A stretch of 64,000 nt of DNA from Altererythrobacter sp. H2 (GTDB taxonomy: Bacteria; Pseudomonadota; Alphaproteobacteria; Sphingomonadales; Sphingomonadaceae), in assembly GCF_035319885.1 (NCBI RefSeq), contig NZ_CP141285.1, positions 1,798,001 through 1,862,000 on the forward strand. Reading direction: 5' to 3'. Both the position numbers and the translations under genes were made by a program. Under the pieces are notes generated by a model. It was given only the letters and a program-made list of their open reading frames with translations. It was not told where the DNA came from and ran no database searches. Positions 41,133 to 50,196 of this stretch are shown in pieces. Position 1 is the stretch's first letter. The number at the start of each line of letters is the position of its first letter.

Positions 41133-43420
41133 CAGAACCGCGCCGAAAGCCGCAGATACCAGGTCCGACCGTTGAGCCCGATCGGCGTTTCCTCACCCGT
41201 CGGAAAACTGCCGCCGGTCGCGGCGATGAAGCTGGCCTGCTCATCGATCTCGTCGGGCCGGGCATCGAACAGGTTCTGCACGCCTGCGGTCAGGCGCAAC
41301 GCAGGCAGGATGGCATAGCCCGTAGCGACATCCACCGTCTCCTTGCCGCCGAAGGTCTGGGCGTTGGCCAGCGGCGCCGACGTATAGGTGCCGAAAGCCG
41401 CCACGTTGACCGCAGCGTCAAACGGGCCATGCGTCAGCTTGCCCTGGAAGGTGAACTTGCTGCGCGGCTGCGCCTCGGTCAGAAACAGGATCGACTTCCG
41501 GCTCAGCAGCGGAAGCGAGGGCAGCACGGGATTGGGCCGCAACCGATCCAGCCGGCTTTCGAACCAGCCATAGCCTGCGGCGAGCGCCAGGCGGGTGCCG
41601 GGTGCGAGTTCGCCCTGCCAGCGCGCCGTCGCCTCGACGCCGCGCGTGGTCGTATCGACGGCATTGGTGAAGAAGCGGGCCTGCTGAAAATTGGTGATCC
41701 CGGCCCCGGCCAGGATCGCCGCCACCGCCGCGCCGCCAAGCTGCTCGCTCAGCGCGATGCGGTCGCGGATGCGGATATGGAAATAGTCGGCGGTGAAGGA
41801 GAATCCCTCGATCGGGCCAAACACGACGCCCGCCGTGATGTTGCGCGATCGTTCGGGCTTGAGGTCGCTGGCCCCCAGCGCCCGTGCAACCGGATCGGCG
41901 ACCGGCAACGTCCCCACGGTGACGAGCTGCCCGGCGCTGAGCGCGCCCTGGACGGCGCTGAAATACTGCTGCTGCAGCGACGGCGCCTTGAACCCGGTGC
42001 CGATCGTGCCGCGGATCGCCGCGCCCTCGGCCAGGTCCAGCCGCGCGGTAGCGCGCCAGGTCGCCTTGCCGCCGAAATCGTCATAGTGGTCATAGCGCAC
42101 CGCGCCGCCGAGCAGCAGCGGCCGCACCGGGCGCAACTCGACGTCGAGGAAGGCGGCATAAGCGTCGCGTCTGGCGTCGGTCGGGTTGCGCGGGTTGAAG
42201 CCGGCGAAGCCATCGGCGCCGAGACCGAACCAGGCATCGCGTTCGCCGTTGCGGATCTTGTAGCTCTCGTGGCGGTACTGCCCGCCCACGGCGACGTTGC
42301 CGCCTGCCAGGACGCCGTCCAGCGGAAGCGCGAAGGTCAGGTCGCTGACATATTGGCGATAGGTGACGCCGCCCGAATCGAAGTCGGTGGGGCTCGCTGC
42401 GCCGAGCGAGACGTTCGCGGTGTCGAACACCCGGAAATCGGCCTTGTTCGATCCGAAGCTCTGGCTGAAATCCGCCCTGACCGGGCCGATCTCGCCGCGC
42501 AGCCCGATCGTCGCGCCCGCGTCCCAGATCTTCGGCTCGATGATCGGCAGGAAGCCACCAGGATGGATCGGCGAGAAGCCGGGGATGCGAAAGCCCGCCG
42601 CGTTGTTCGACACCTTCCGGGTCAGCGTGCCGAAGGCATAGAGTTCGGCCGCGCCCAGCGGCAGCGCGGCGTCGAGCGCGAGGCTGGCGACGGTCGCCTT
42701 GGGATCGCCGATCCGGTAGGTCACGCGCCCGAAACGCTGGTCGACGAAGGCGCGATTGGTCGCCCGCTGATGGCGCGCCGACGCGCTTACCGTGAGATGC
42801 CCTTCCGGACCCAGTGCGAACCCCGCGCTGAGGCTGGCGAGCGCGGTCTCGCCGTCGCCCTCCTCGGTCACGCTGCCCATCAACTCGCCGGCGCCGCCCG
42901 ACCTGTCGGACTTGAGGATGATGTTGACGACCCCGGCGATGGCGTCGGAGCCGTATTGGGCGGCCGCGCCGTCGCGCAGGATCTCGATCCGGGCGATGGC
43001 GTTCTCGGGAATGGTGTCGAGATCGACGCCCGCCGATCCGCGCCCGATCGAATTGTTGACGTTGAGCACGGCGTTGGCGTGACGCCGCTTGCCGTTGATC
43101 AGCACCAGCGTCTGGTCGGGCGAAAGGCCGCGCAGGGTCACCGGCTTGGTGTTCGCGGCAGTGGCCGTGGTCGCGGCGCGGGCAAAATTGATCGATGGCT
43201 GCAGGAAGTTGAGCGCACGCCCGAGATCGGGATGGCCGCTCTCGGTGATCGCGTCGCCGCTGACGACATCGATCGGGGCGGACGAGGCGAGCGCGGCGCG
43301 GCCTTCGGTGCGCGTGCCGGTAACGATGATCTCGTCCGCCCCCGATTCGGTGGGAGCGCCCTGCGCGAAGGCCGCTGTGCTCGTACAGGTGGCCAGCCCG
43401 GCCAGTAGAATGCGCTTCAC
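41132..43420 (-). CDS. TonB-dependent outer-membrane receptor
   Basis: 762 residues from a GTG at 43420, preceded by GAGGGGGA. A signal peptide (KRILLAGLATCTSTAAFAQ) is followed by a TonB-box-like DEIIVTGTR. The plug domain has LRGLSPDQTLVLINGKRRH, IPENAIARIEILRDGAAAQYG and SDAIAGVVNIILK. The beta barrel ends in WYLRLSARF with the terminal aromatic. First gene of a leftward operon with phoD. The substrate is likely a phosphorylated or phytate-like compound, by context only. Confidence 0.9.
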   Translation of the reverse strand: MKRILLAGLATCTSTAAFAQGAPTESGADEIIVTGTRTEGRAALASSAPIDVVSGDAITESGHPDLGRALNFLQPSINFARAATTATAANTKPVTLRGLSPDQTLVLINGKRRHANAVLNVNNSIGRGSAGVDLDTIPENAIARIEILRDGAAAQYGSDAIAGVVNIILKSDRSGGAGELMGSVTEEGDGETALASLSAGFALGPEGHLTVSASARHQRATNRAFVDQRFGRVTYRIGDPKATVASLALDAALPLGAAELYAFGTLTRKVSNNAAGFRIPGFSPIHPGGFLPIIEPKIWDAGATIGLRGEIGPVRADFSQSFGSNKADFRVFDTANVSLGAASPTDFDSGGVTYRQYVSDLTFALPLDGVLAGGNVAVGGQYRHESYKIRNGERDAWFGLGADGFAGFNPRNPTDARRDAYAAFLDVELRPVRPLLLGGAVRYDHYDDFGGKATWRATARLDLAEGAAIRGTIGTGFKAPSLQQQYFSAVQGALSAGQLVTVGTLPVADPVARALGASDLKPERSRNITAGVVFGPIEGFSFTADYFHIRIRDRIALSEQLGGAAVAAILAGAGITNFQQARFFTNAVDTTTRGVEATARWQGELAPGTRLALAAGYGWFESRLDRLRPNPVLPSLPLLSRKSILFLTEAQPRSKFTFQGKLTHGPFDAAVNVAAFGTYTSAPLANAQTFGGKETVDVATGYAILPALRLTAGVQNLFDARPDEIDEQASFIAATGGSFPTGEETPIGLNGRTWYLRLSARF

Positions 43421-43884
43421 CAAAGTCCCCCTCGATCGGTTCGGGGGGCGCTTAGCGGAGCCCCGATCGGGACCGGTATCGATCATTGGACAACGGGTGT
43501 TGCCCTCAGCGCAACGGCAAAAGGGCGACTGTCGAAAAAGCATCGCTGAGGCTATCGTGTCGGCTTTGCCGTCGCCTCTGCGTTCACTGCCGCCTATCGT
43601 CGTCATTTCGGGCTTGTGCCGTCCGCTGAGCAATAAGCCATCCAGCGAGCAGCGTGGAATTGCGTCAGTAATAGTCAGCCGTCAGGAGAGATGTAGCCGA
43701 TGGATGATCCCATCGATTACGGTAATCGCGGTCCTGCCTCTCGCAATGCGACGGATCGGCTCGCTACCGCTCGCCTTATTCTCAAGTATGGATCCTATGC
43801 ACCAAGCTGACCAAGCGTCAAATGTCCGCTTCCGGCAATCTCTGCCGTTTGGAGCATGGCCAAGGAATGGTAGCAAAGTCCCGA
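43421..43884. other. Intergenic region between TonB receptor gene and IS1182
   Basis: 464 bases without a supported gene. It must hold the promoter of the receptor operon, but no convincing -35/-10 pair stands out. Short open frames on both strands lack ribosome-binding sites and family features. Confidence 0.35.
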
Positions 43885-45450
43885 GGCTGTGTAAAAACGC
43901 TGGAATATGCTATGGTTCTCTCGCGTTTTGGGAGGCTTTGGAATGGGCCGTTTCATCCAAGGTGAAGACCGCCGGCAGGACTATTTGCTGCCAGCATCGC
44001 TCGATGATTACGTGCCGGAAGACAATCCTGTTCGTGCAATCGAGGCCTTCATCGATGTGCTCGATTTGAACGCGCTGGAGTTCGCTGGAATGATGCCGGC
44101 TGAGACGGGCCGCCCCGCGTATCATCCAGCGACGATGCTCAAGATCTATCTCTACGGCTATCTGAACCGGGTCCAGTCGAGCCGACGCCTCGAGCGTGAA
44201 GCCCAGCGGAACATTGAGTTGATGTGGCTCACGGGGCGATTGGCGCCCGACTTTAAGACAATCGCCAACTTCCGCCGGGCAAACGGCGGTGCGATCCGAT
44301 CTGTGTGCAGCCAGTTCATCGTGCTGTGCCGGCAATTGGGTCTGTTCACGCGTGCGGTCGTGGCGATAGACGGCAGCAAGATGAAGGCGGTCAACAACCG
44401 CGACAAGAATTACACCGCCGCGAAGGTCACCTCGCGGGTGAAGCAGGTGCAGGACAATATCGACCGGTATCTCGACGCGCTTGATCGTGCGGACCGCGAC
44501 GAAAGCGACATTGCCGAGCCGAAGGCGAAGCGCCTGACGGAGAAGATCGCCCGGTTGCGTGCGCAACTGCGGGACCTGGCGGCGCGCGAAGAGGAAGTCC
44601 GGAATGCGCCGGACCAGCAGGTGTCGCTGACCGATCCGGACGCGCGCGCCATGGCGAGCGCGGGCCGCGGCACAAGTATCGTCGGTTACAATCTGCAGGC
44701 GGCCGTCGATGCCGAGCACCACCTCATTGTCGCGCACGAGCTTTTGAACACCGGCTATGATCGCGGGCAACTCTCACCCATGGCGGCGAAAGCCAAGGAT
44801 GTGATGGGCGTGGAGGCTTTGGATGCCATTGCCGACAAGGGCTACTTCAAGGGCGAGGATATCCGGACCTGCGAGGGCATGGGCATCACTGCCTTTGTGC
44901 CCAGACCGCTTACCTCCGGTTCAAAGGCGCAAGGTCGCTTTGGCAAACCGGACTTCGTCTATCTGGAACAAGAGAACGTCTATCGATGCCCCGCCGGCGA
45001 AGATCTGATCTATCGCTACACGTCGGTCGAGGACGGGTTGACCATGCACAGCTACTGGAGCTCGAACTGCCAGACCTGCACGCTCCATGATCAATGCACG
45101 ACCGGCAAGGAGCGGCGGGTCAGACGATGGGAGCATGAGGCAGTCGTTGAGGCAATGGAGCGCCGCCTCGATCGTAGGCCAGAGGCCATGCGGATCCGCC
45201 GACAGACGGTCGAGCATCCGTTCGGCACACTGAAATCCTGGATGGGCTCGACCCACTTCCAAATGAAGACACTGAAACACGTCAGAACGGAAGCCAGCCT
45301 CCACATCCTGGCCTATAACTTCAAAAGGCTGATCGCCATCCTCGGCGTTCCAGCGATGATCGCCGCAATCCAGAACTGAGGGTCAACTGCAACCTTCCGC
45401 GCAAATCCGAAACCAGCGCCGTTCGTCTGCCAACGCGTTTTTACACGGCC
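43885..45450 (+). mobile_element. IS1182-family insertion sequence
   Basis: About 1566 bp. The ends are inverted repeats GGCTGTGTAAAAACGC (43885-43900) and the complement of GGCCGTGTAAAAACGC (45435-45450), one mismatch in 16. A single transposase gene lies between. I could not find a matching target duplication next to these ends, so the exact boundaries may be off by a few bases or the flanks were rearranged. Confidence 0.85.
43943..45379 (+). CDS. IS1182-family transposase
   Basis: 478 residues from the ATG at 43943, preceded by GGAGG. N-terminal DUF772-type domain (YLLPASLDDYVPEDNPVRAI, YHPATMLKIYLYGYLNRVQS), then a DDE domain with VVAIDGSKMKAVN, a helical insertion, and IADKGYFKG. A cysteine-rich segment (CQTCTLHDQC) and a C-terminal VEHPFGTLKSWMG glutamate region complete the family pattern. 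Intact. Confidence 0.92.
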   Translation: MGRFIQGEDRRQDYLLPASLDDYVPEDNPVRAIEAFIDVLDLNALEFAGMMPAETGRPAYHPATMLKIYLYGYLNRVQSSRRLEREAQRNIELMWLTGRLAPDFKTIANFRRANGGAIRSVCSQFIVLCRQLGLFTRAVVAIDGSKMKAVNNRDKNYTAAKVTSRVKQVQDNIDRYLDALDRADRDESDIAEPKAKRLTEKIARLRAQLRDLAAREEEVRNAPDQQVSLTDPDARAMASAGRGTSIVGYNLQAAVDAEHHLIVAHELLNTGYDRGQLSPMAAKAKDVMGVEALDAIADKGYFKGEDIRTCEGMGITAFVPRPLTSGSKAQGRFGKPDFVYLEQENVYRCPAGEDLIYRYTSVEDGLTMHSYWSSNCQTCTLHDQCTTGKERRVRRWEHEAVVEAMERRLDRRPEAMRIRRQTVEHPFGTLKSWMGSTHFQMKTLKHVRTEASLHILAYNFKRLIAILGVPAMIAAIQN

Positions 45451-45497
45451 TGTCCCAATGTCGGTCGTCTAGATCTCGCCAAAAAAACCTCAATGGC

Positions 45498-46217
45498 TCA
45501 GGCAGTATCAACCACGCGAAAGACCGCACCCGTCCCCGCATCGCGCACCAGATCGACGCGCATCCCATCCCAATGATAGTCGAGATGGCGCCCCTGAACG
45601 GGTTCGGATGCGCAGTCAGGATAGAACAGTCCGACGCATTCCGCTCCCGGATGCCGGATGCTCGGATAGACTATGCCATCGGCCCCACCCGCTCTAAGGG
45701 CTGCCGCAAGCCTCTGGGATGCCACATAGCTGTCGGGATCAAGGGCTGGATTGGCGGGCTCGGTTCCTCTCAGGTCGTGCAGATCGGCACTGACCGAAAG
45801 AACAATCTCGCGGAATTGAGAGGTCCAACCGGGCTCTTCGGCGGTGCGGGCCATGAACCGGGCATGGTGATGGATGGTCTCGAAGAGAGCGGTTTCGAAG
45901 GCATTTCCGACATAGAGAACGCCATAGCTGCCATCGGTGAAGCGGCTTGGCCGGTCCGTGCTGACATGGGTGAACGGCGCCATCAGATAAGACGCACCGT
46001 TTCCGCCGACCCTCCGGTCCGCTGGCACAAGGTCCAGATTGCCGATGGTCGCCATGATCCGGGGATTGGTCTTTTGCTCTGCCGAGATCAGCAGCGGCCA
46101 GTCAGCGGGGTCGGCGATGTCCTCGAACAGGTCGATCGGCGGAAAGGCGCTGCGGAGGATCCGGACAGCGCCTTTCCACTCAACATGGGAAACAGGGCCT
46201 TGCTCTGGATCCGTCAC
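45498..46217 (-). CDS. RES-domain toxin
   Basis: 239 residues. RES-domain features: YGVLYVGNAFETALFETIHH (Arg/Tyr/Glu region), RFMAR, then DGIVYPSIRHPGAECVGLF. RES toxins such as MbcT/Res degrade NAD+ or ADP-ribosylate. The start overlaps the antitoxin stop (ATGA) and the order antitoxin-toxin is normal for this pair. The C-terminus lies close to the IS1182 element but the domain seems complete. Confidence 0.88.
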   Translation of the reverse strand: MTDPEQGPVSHVEWKGAVRILRSAFPPIDLFEDIADPADWPLLISAEQKTNPRIMATIGNLDLVPADRRVGGNGASYLMAPFTHVSTDRPSRFTDGSYGVLYVGNAFETALFETIHHHARFMARTAEEPGWTSQFREIVLSVSADLHDLRGTEPANPALDPDSYVASQRLAAALRAGGADGIVYPSIRHPGAECVGLFYPDCASEPVQGRHLDYHWDGMRVDLVRDAGTGAVFRVVDTA

Positions 46218-46627
46218 CAGCCACCGCGCTCGGCGTCGAGGTAGCGGCGCACGCGCATGATGTCGGTGAGTTCACCGCCGAGCATGACATCAAGTGCGCT
46301 CGATCCGGCGAAGGCGCTATTTCCTGCCTTGATCCAGGCATAACCGCGCTGGGCGTCCGAAAAGACGATCCGTAGCGCCTTGTGAATGCCCATCAGGTTG
46401 GAAAGGCGAGCCGCGCCATCACGCGAAACCCGGCCGGCCCCTTCAGCCTTCCAGCGCCGATAGGAGCGCACCGGCATATCAAGCAGCGTCGCCGCCTGTT
46501 CGTCGGTAAGTTCCCACTTGCCAAAGAGGTTGAGAACCGCCCTGAACATAGCGGCAGCCTCGCCCTGGGTAATCGGATCCGGACGAAACGCCGGAGCAGC
46601 AGTATCAACGGGTTGCAAAGCCAGCAT
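46214..46627 (-). CDS. Xre/MbcA/ParS-type antitoxin of the RES toxin
   Basis: 137 residues from the ATG at 46627, with GGAG upstream; a longer frame starts at 46669 within the promoter. A helical Xre-like domain (EAAAMFRAVLNLFGKWELTD, EQAATLLDMPVRSYRRWKAE) is followed by the C-terminal ParS/MbcA toxin-binding part (LSNLMGIHKALRIVFSD, AWIKAGNSAFAGSSALDVML). It should neutralise the RES enzyme and repress the promoter. Confidence 0.85.
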   Translation of the reverse strand: MLALQPVDTAAPAFRPDPITQGEAAAMFRAVLNLFGKWELTDEQAATLLDMPVRSYRRWKAEGAGRVSRDGAARLSNLMGIHKALRIVFSDAQRGYAWIKAGNSAFAGSSALDVMLGGELTDIMRVRRYLDAERGGW

Positions 46628-46647
46628 GGCAAGTCTCCATATGGCAC

Positions 46648-46676
46648 TATATATTCCATTGGCTGCCATTTGGCAA
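46648..46676 (-). promoter_or_regulatory. Promoter/operator of the RES toxin-antitoxin operon
   Basis: Minus-strand TTGCCA (46671-46676), 17-base spacer, TATATA (46648-46653). The spacer and flanks hold repeated and inverted ATGGC/GCCAT elements (46641-46646 with 46664-46669, and CCATTGG/CCATTTGG), fitting autorepression by the antitoxin. Confidence 0.6.
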
Positions 46677-46688
46677 TATGCTTCTTAG

Positions 46689-47262
46689 CTACTGGCCAAG
46701 CCGCGCGAGGATAACCGCAGCGCCTGTCGTCGGCACGAACAGCCGCGTCTGATAGCGGATGATCTCGGTAAAACAGCCTTGCGCCTTATACCAGTCAAGC
46801 CGCGCCACCGACCAACCGGCAAGCTCGAGCCGCTGAGTCCCGTTCTAGCGCCAATTCTCCAGCAGAAATCCCGCAGGCCCGGGCCGCGAGCCAGGCGATG
46901 CGGGGCGGCGTTGCGAACTGTTGCCATTCGATCTGCTCGTCGCTGCGAGTGGTCTGGCTCGGCACCAGCGCTTCCAAGCGAGAAAAGGTCCGATCGGCCA
47001 ATTCAGGCGACACAGCGGTGACGAGCTCGGACTTGTCAGCCAAGAATAGCACCTGGGCCAATTCGAGCGCGGCATGGGCATCTCGCACCGACCAGCGGCC
47101 TTCGGCATCGCTGCCGCCGAAATGCTCGCGCATTGTGGCGTTCAGCACGGCGCGGGAGATAGCCTGATCGGCACCGATCCGGGCAGCCAACGACCTTGCC
47201 GCGGCCAGAACCTGCGGTTCGGCGGGGATGGTAAAGGCGAGAGCGGGAGAAGCATGGGACAT
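46689..47262 (-). pseudogene. Remnant of a methylase/strawberry-notch-type helicase gene
   Basis: The intact ATG at 47262 (AGGAGG upstream) opens about 135 residues of the N-terminus of the large plasmid methyltransferase-helicase: IGADQAISRAVLNATMREHF, GRWSVRDAHAALELAQVL, QQFATPPRIAWLAARACG. Reading then runs out of the family after GELALE and stops at 46795. In the next frame 46689-46844 encodes what looks like the same protein's C-terminus (RLDWYKAQGCFTEIIRYQTR, LFVPTTGAAVILARLGQ-stop). The original is over 1000 residues, so almost everything between was deleted, with a frameshift at the join. Confidence 0.6.
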
Positions 47263-47338
47263 TGGAAACCTCCTGACGAGGCCCAAGTCCGTCTGGGGGC
47301 CTCAAAAGGCCCCAAGCCCACTCTCCTCTCTGCTTGGC

Positions 47339-48232
47339 TCAAGCCGCCGCGCGAATCCGGCGCATCAGCACGTCGTTCCAGTCGTCGCCGGGTCGCTCGG
47401 GCCGCCGGGTGACGATCCGGCGCCCCTTGCAGGCATAGGCTTCACGCGCGCGATCCTCGGCGAGGAGTCCACCGGCGTCGTTGTCAACGAAGAGATGCAG
47501 CTCGCGCACCGATTCCGGGATCGTGACCAGGCCGAACCGCTCGTTGCCCAGCGTCGCCCAGCAGGAAATGTCGAACATTTGCATCGCCGAAAGCGCGGAC
47601 TCGTTGCCCTCGGCGAGTCCGAGCCTGCCATCGCGCGGATATGCCAGACGTACGGCTCCCGAGCCCGGACTGCCGAGTGAGCGCTTGGGCTGCTCAAACG
47701 AGGCGAGGCGGTCACTGTCGGGATCGAGGAACGTCCGGTTCAGCGCCAGGATACCGGCGTCGTTGCGTACCGCTGCCACCAACGCCGGTAAGAACCGCAC
47801 GGCGCCCTTGGGCCCGAGCGGCATGCGCGGATGAAAGCGCAGGTCGGAAGATGAGATCGTAATGCCTCTTGCCGAGAGGTAGCGGGCGGCCGGGCTGCCT
47901 GCGAGTAGCGAGGCCTCGCGCCACAGTCTCAGCGCATTGCGATCGGCGACTTCCTCGCGTGGCTCCGAGGCGACCGGACCGCCTCGACCGTCGAACAGGT
48001 CCGAGATCCGCACGCCAAGCTTGGCCATGCCGGCGATGACCGCCTCGTTGGCGCAACCGGCGAAGCAATGGACCAGGATCGCACGCTTACCGAGCGTGAT
48101 GCTCAGCGAGGGGGTGCGGTCTACATGGGCCGGACAGCAACACATGCCTCGCGAACGCGACCAGGTGCCACCTAGTGCCTCGACGATCTTCCTGGCGCGA
48201 GCTTCGAGTGACGCGTCGTGAACTTGGGACAT
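47339..48232 (-). CDS. Toprim/CHC2-like primase-helicase-type protein (DUF7146-like)
   Basis: 297 residues from the ATG at 48232. N-terminal CHC2-like zinc finger (RGMCCCPAHVDRTPSLSI, LVHCFAGCANE) and C-terminal Toprim (LGLAEGNESALSAM with the catalytic Glu, LHLFVDNDAGG with the D-x-D motif). Such proteins sit beside the methylase/helicase gene on sphingomonad plasmids and probably act in plasmid DNA replication or transfer priming. Appears intact, unlike its neighbour. Confidence 0.75.
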   Translation of the reverse strand: MSQVHDASLEARARKIVEALGGTWSRSRGMCCCPAHVDRTPSLSITLGKRAILVHCFAGCANEAVIAGMAKLGVRISDLFDGRGGPVASEPREEVADRNALRLWREASLLAGSPAARYLSARGITISSSDLRFHPRMPLGPKGAVRFLPALVAAVRNDAGILALNRTFLDPDSDRLASFEQPKRSLGSPGSGAVRLAYPRDGRLGLAEGNESALSAMQMFDISCWATLGNERFGLVTIPESVRELHLFVDNDAGGLLAEDRAREAYACKGRRIVTRRPERPGDDWNDVLMRRIRAAA

Positions 48233-48359
48233 GAGGCAGCTCCATCGTGACATGCCTCCACCCGCGCAGCCTCCGCTCTGCGCTGCTGCCAATGCGTTTT
48301 CCTACATGAAGTGTTCTATATATGTTCTCATCCGATTCGGCCATAGAAGGAATCGAGAT

Positions 48360-48761
48360 ATGAGACTGAGATGGGCAGCGATCACAGCGGCGCTGGCGGG
48401 ATTGGCGTTCGTCGTCCCGGCTCAGGCGCAGGAGGAAATGGCTGCTGAGGCTGCTGCTGCACCTGAGATGCGACCTGACGGCTTCCGCATTGCCGAGGGG
48501 GCGAACGGTTTCCAGCTGGTGGAGCATGGGATTTGGCGCCAGCCCCTAGTTGTGAGTTCCGGTCGAATACGCGTGTCGGGAATGCTGAGCCGCGGACGAC
48601 GCGGAATGATCCTGACCACGAAATCGGACGAGGTTTGGATCGTCGAAAGCGAGGAAGTTACCGACGATCTCATCGGTTCGAACGTGACTGTTGAAGGCGT
48701 CGTTGCAGGCATGGATCGCCTACGCGCCGACTGGATTGGCGCGGACTGTCATCCTTCCTGA
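48360..48761 (+). CDS. Secreted DUF5818-like protein
   Basis: 133 residues from the ATG at 48360, preceded by AAGGAA. The signal peptide MRLRWAAITAALAGLAFVVP ends at AQA. The mature part holds GRIRVSGMLSRGRRGMILTT, then SNVTVEGVVAGMDRL, matching in order and spacing the small beta domain of the DUF5818-like protein at 16911. Expected periplasmic. It ends 13 bases inside the convergent integrase gene. Confidence 0.55.
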   Translation: MRLRWAAITAALAGLAFVVPAQAQEEMAAEAAAAPEMRPDGFRIAEGANGFQLVEHGIWRQPLVVSSGRIRVSGMLSRGRRGMILTTKSDEVWIVESEEVTDDLIGSNVTVEGVVAGMDRLRADWIGADCHPS

Positions 48762-50020
48762 TTCTGCGGCGGATATTTCGCGACGAGTTGGAGAAGCTCC
48801 CTGCCCCACAGTGCGAGAGCTTCGCGCTTCTCATTGGTGTACTGATGCCGATGATAAACCCCGGCGACACCGGCCATTGCCGAGCCCGACTGATGATTGA
48901 GAACAGCTTCCGAAACGACCAGCGGTATTCCAAGCCTCTGCAGCCCGGTTGCCACTGTCCGACGAATGTCATGCATGGTGAAATGACCGGCGTCATAGCC
49001 AAGATTCTCGTCCACGCTTGCCCTAATCCGCTTCCAGGCTTTTGAGAGCCCACTGACACTGTTTGTGTTGGTGACCTTGGACGCCAATAGAATTTGGGAC
49101 TGCTTGTGGGCGTCGTCAGGAGCGATCCCCGCGGCCGCGAAGATGTCGGTGACGACTGTGAGTGCCTGGGCGGACAGCGGCACGACATTTGCCTTGCCGT
49201 TTTTCGCTCTGTCTCCTGGGACGGTCCAAACCTTCGCCTTGAAATCGAACTCGTCGCAAGTGGCGTCGAGCACCTCTCCCCGGCGCTGGGCTGTGAGAAC
49301 AAGCATTTGCACGAGATGACCGAACGGATAGCCATCCTCGACAGCGGCTTGCCACAGTGCGGCGAGCTCTCGATCGCTGAGTACGCGGTCGCGAGGCTCA
49401 CTTCGCTTCGGACGCCATGCATCCCGGCAAGGATTGGCTGGCAAATGCTCGAGTCTGGTGAGTGCCCAAGTGTAGAAAGTCGAAAGATGGCGATACACGA
49501 TGCGCGCCATCGTCAGGGTTTCCTTGCCCCGCTCGAAGGCGATCTTCTCGACAAAGCGGCTCACGTCGCTTCGAGTGATGGAATCCGCGAGACGGTCACC
49601 CAGTTCGGGTTCGATGTACTTCCGGAAAACCCGGTCGAACTCCTTCGCGCTCCGTTTTTTGCCCTCGATCTGCTGAGACAAATAAATCTCGTAGAGCTCA
49701 GCGACCGTCCCGACGCCCTTCGATCCCTTCCTTTTCGCGCCTGGCTTTCTGGCGATGTTCTTGCCCTGCTCAACATCGACCAGAAGGTCTCGCGCCTTCC
49801 GCCGAGCATTGGCAAGAGTGAAGCTCGGGCCATGTCGGCCGATCGTGACATTCAACCATTTGCCTTGAACGCGCTTGCGCAAGATGTACGTCTTGATGCC
49901 GCTTGCACCCATCCGAAGCCGGAGCCCGGTCACGATGCCATCAGCAAGCTCAATTTGCCCGGTGGCAGGCGCCTTCAAGCCTGCGATCCGAGCGTCCGTC
50001 AAACCAACTTTGTTCGCCAT
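48749..50020 (-). CDS. int: Tyrosine recombinase (P4-type integrase)
   Basis: 423 residues. N-terminal DUF4102-type arm-binding domain (ARIAGLKAPATGQIELADGI, GLRLRM), SAM-like core-binding domain, catalytic domain with Arg in TAQRRGEVL, HDIRR (H-x-x-R), VLNHQ (His) and Tyr in YHRHQY. The set R-H-R-H-Y is complete. It starts 131 bases from a tRNA-Lys 3' fragment, its probable att site, and likely integrated the island to its left. Confidence 0.92.
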   Translation of the reverse strand: MANKVGLTDARIAGLKAPATGQIELADGIVTGLRLRMGASGIKTYILRKRVQGKWLNVTIGRHGPSFTLANARRKARDLLVDVEQGKNIARKPGAKRKGSKGVGTVAELYEIYLSQQIEGKKRSAKEFDRVFRKYIEPELGDRLADSITRSDVSRFVEKIAFERGKETLTMARIVYRHLSTFYTWALTRLEHLPANPCRDAWRPKRSEPRDRVLSDRELAALWQAAVEDGYPFGHLVQMLVLTAQRRGEVLDATCDEFDFKAKVWTVPGDRAKNGKANVVPLSAQALTVVTDIFAAAGIAPDDAHKQSQILLASKVTNTNSVSGLSKAWKRIRASVDENLGYDAGHFTMHDIRRTVATGLQRLGIPLVVSEAVLNHQSGSAMAGVAGVYHRHQYTNEKREALALWGRELLQLVAKYPPQNQEG

Positions 50021-50150
50021 ATGTACCTGCTACCTTAGGTAGCTTTTGGTACTGGATACTGGCGAACATTTCAAGAACAATACGGACTATGAATCGCAGA
50101 TTTCGGCCATTTTTGGACCCATGCGGATGCGCTGGGACCCTCTGATTGCA

Positions 50151-50196
50151 GCTCTTAATCAGCGGGTCCTAGGTTCGAGCCCTAGTGCGTCCACCA
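50151..50196 (+). other. tRNA-Lys(CTT) 3' fragment, probable integrase att site
   Basis: 46 bases matching the 3' part of a tRNA: anticodon loop CTCTTAA, 3' stem TCAGC, a perfect T-arm CTAGG-TTCGAGC-CCTAG (50169-50185), the acceptor strand TGCGTCC and ACCA. Upstream bases cannot form the D-arm or the 5' side of the anticodon stem, so this is not a working tRNA. P4-type integrases recombine in tRNA 3' ends and leave such a copy. The other copy is not in the window. Elsewhere in 50021-50411 I see nothing else. Confidence 0.7.

Noticed and set aside
41429-43408. A 659-residue open frame antisense to the TonB receptor gene
   Set aside because: The opposite strand encodes a complete receptor. The antisense frame is low-complexity Arg/Ala/Gly and reflects third-position GC.
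43885-45450. Target-site duplication of the IS1182 element
   Set aside because: The bases beside the two inverted repeats do not match; similar GTCCC strings nearby are not at equal distance from the ends.
50125-50196. A whole tRNA gene here
   Set aside because: Bases 50125-50131 could pair with the acceptor strand with two wobbles, but no D-arm or proper anticodon stem can be drawn, so only the 3' part is tRNA-derived.
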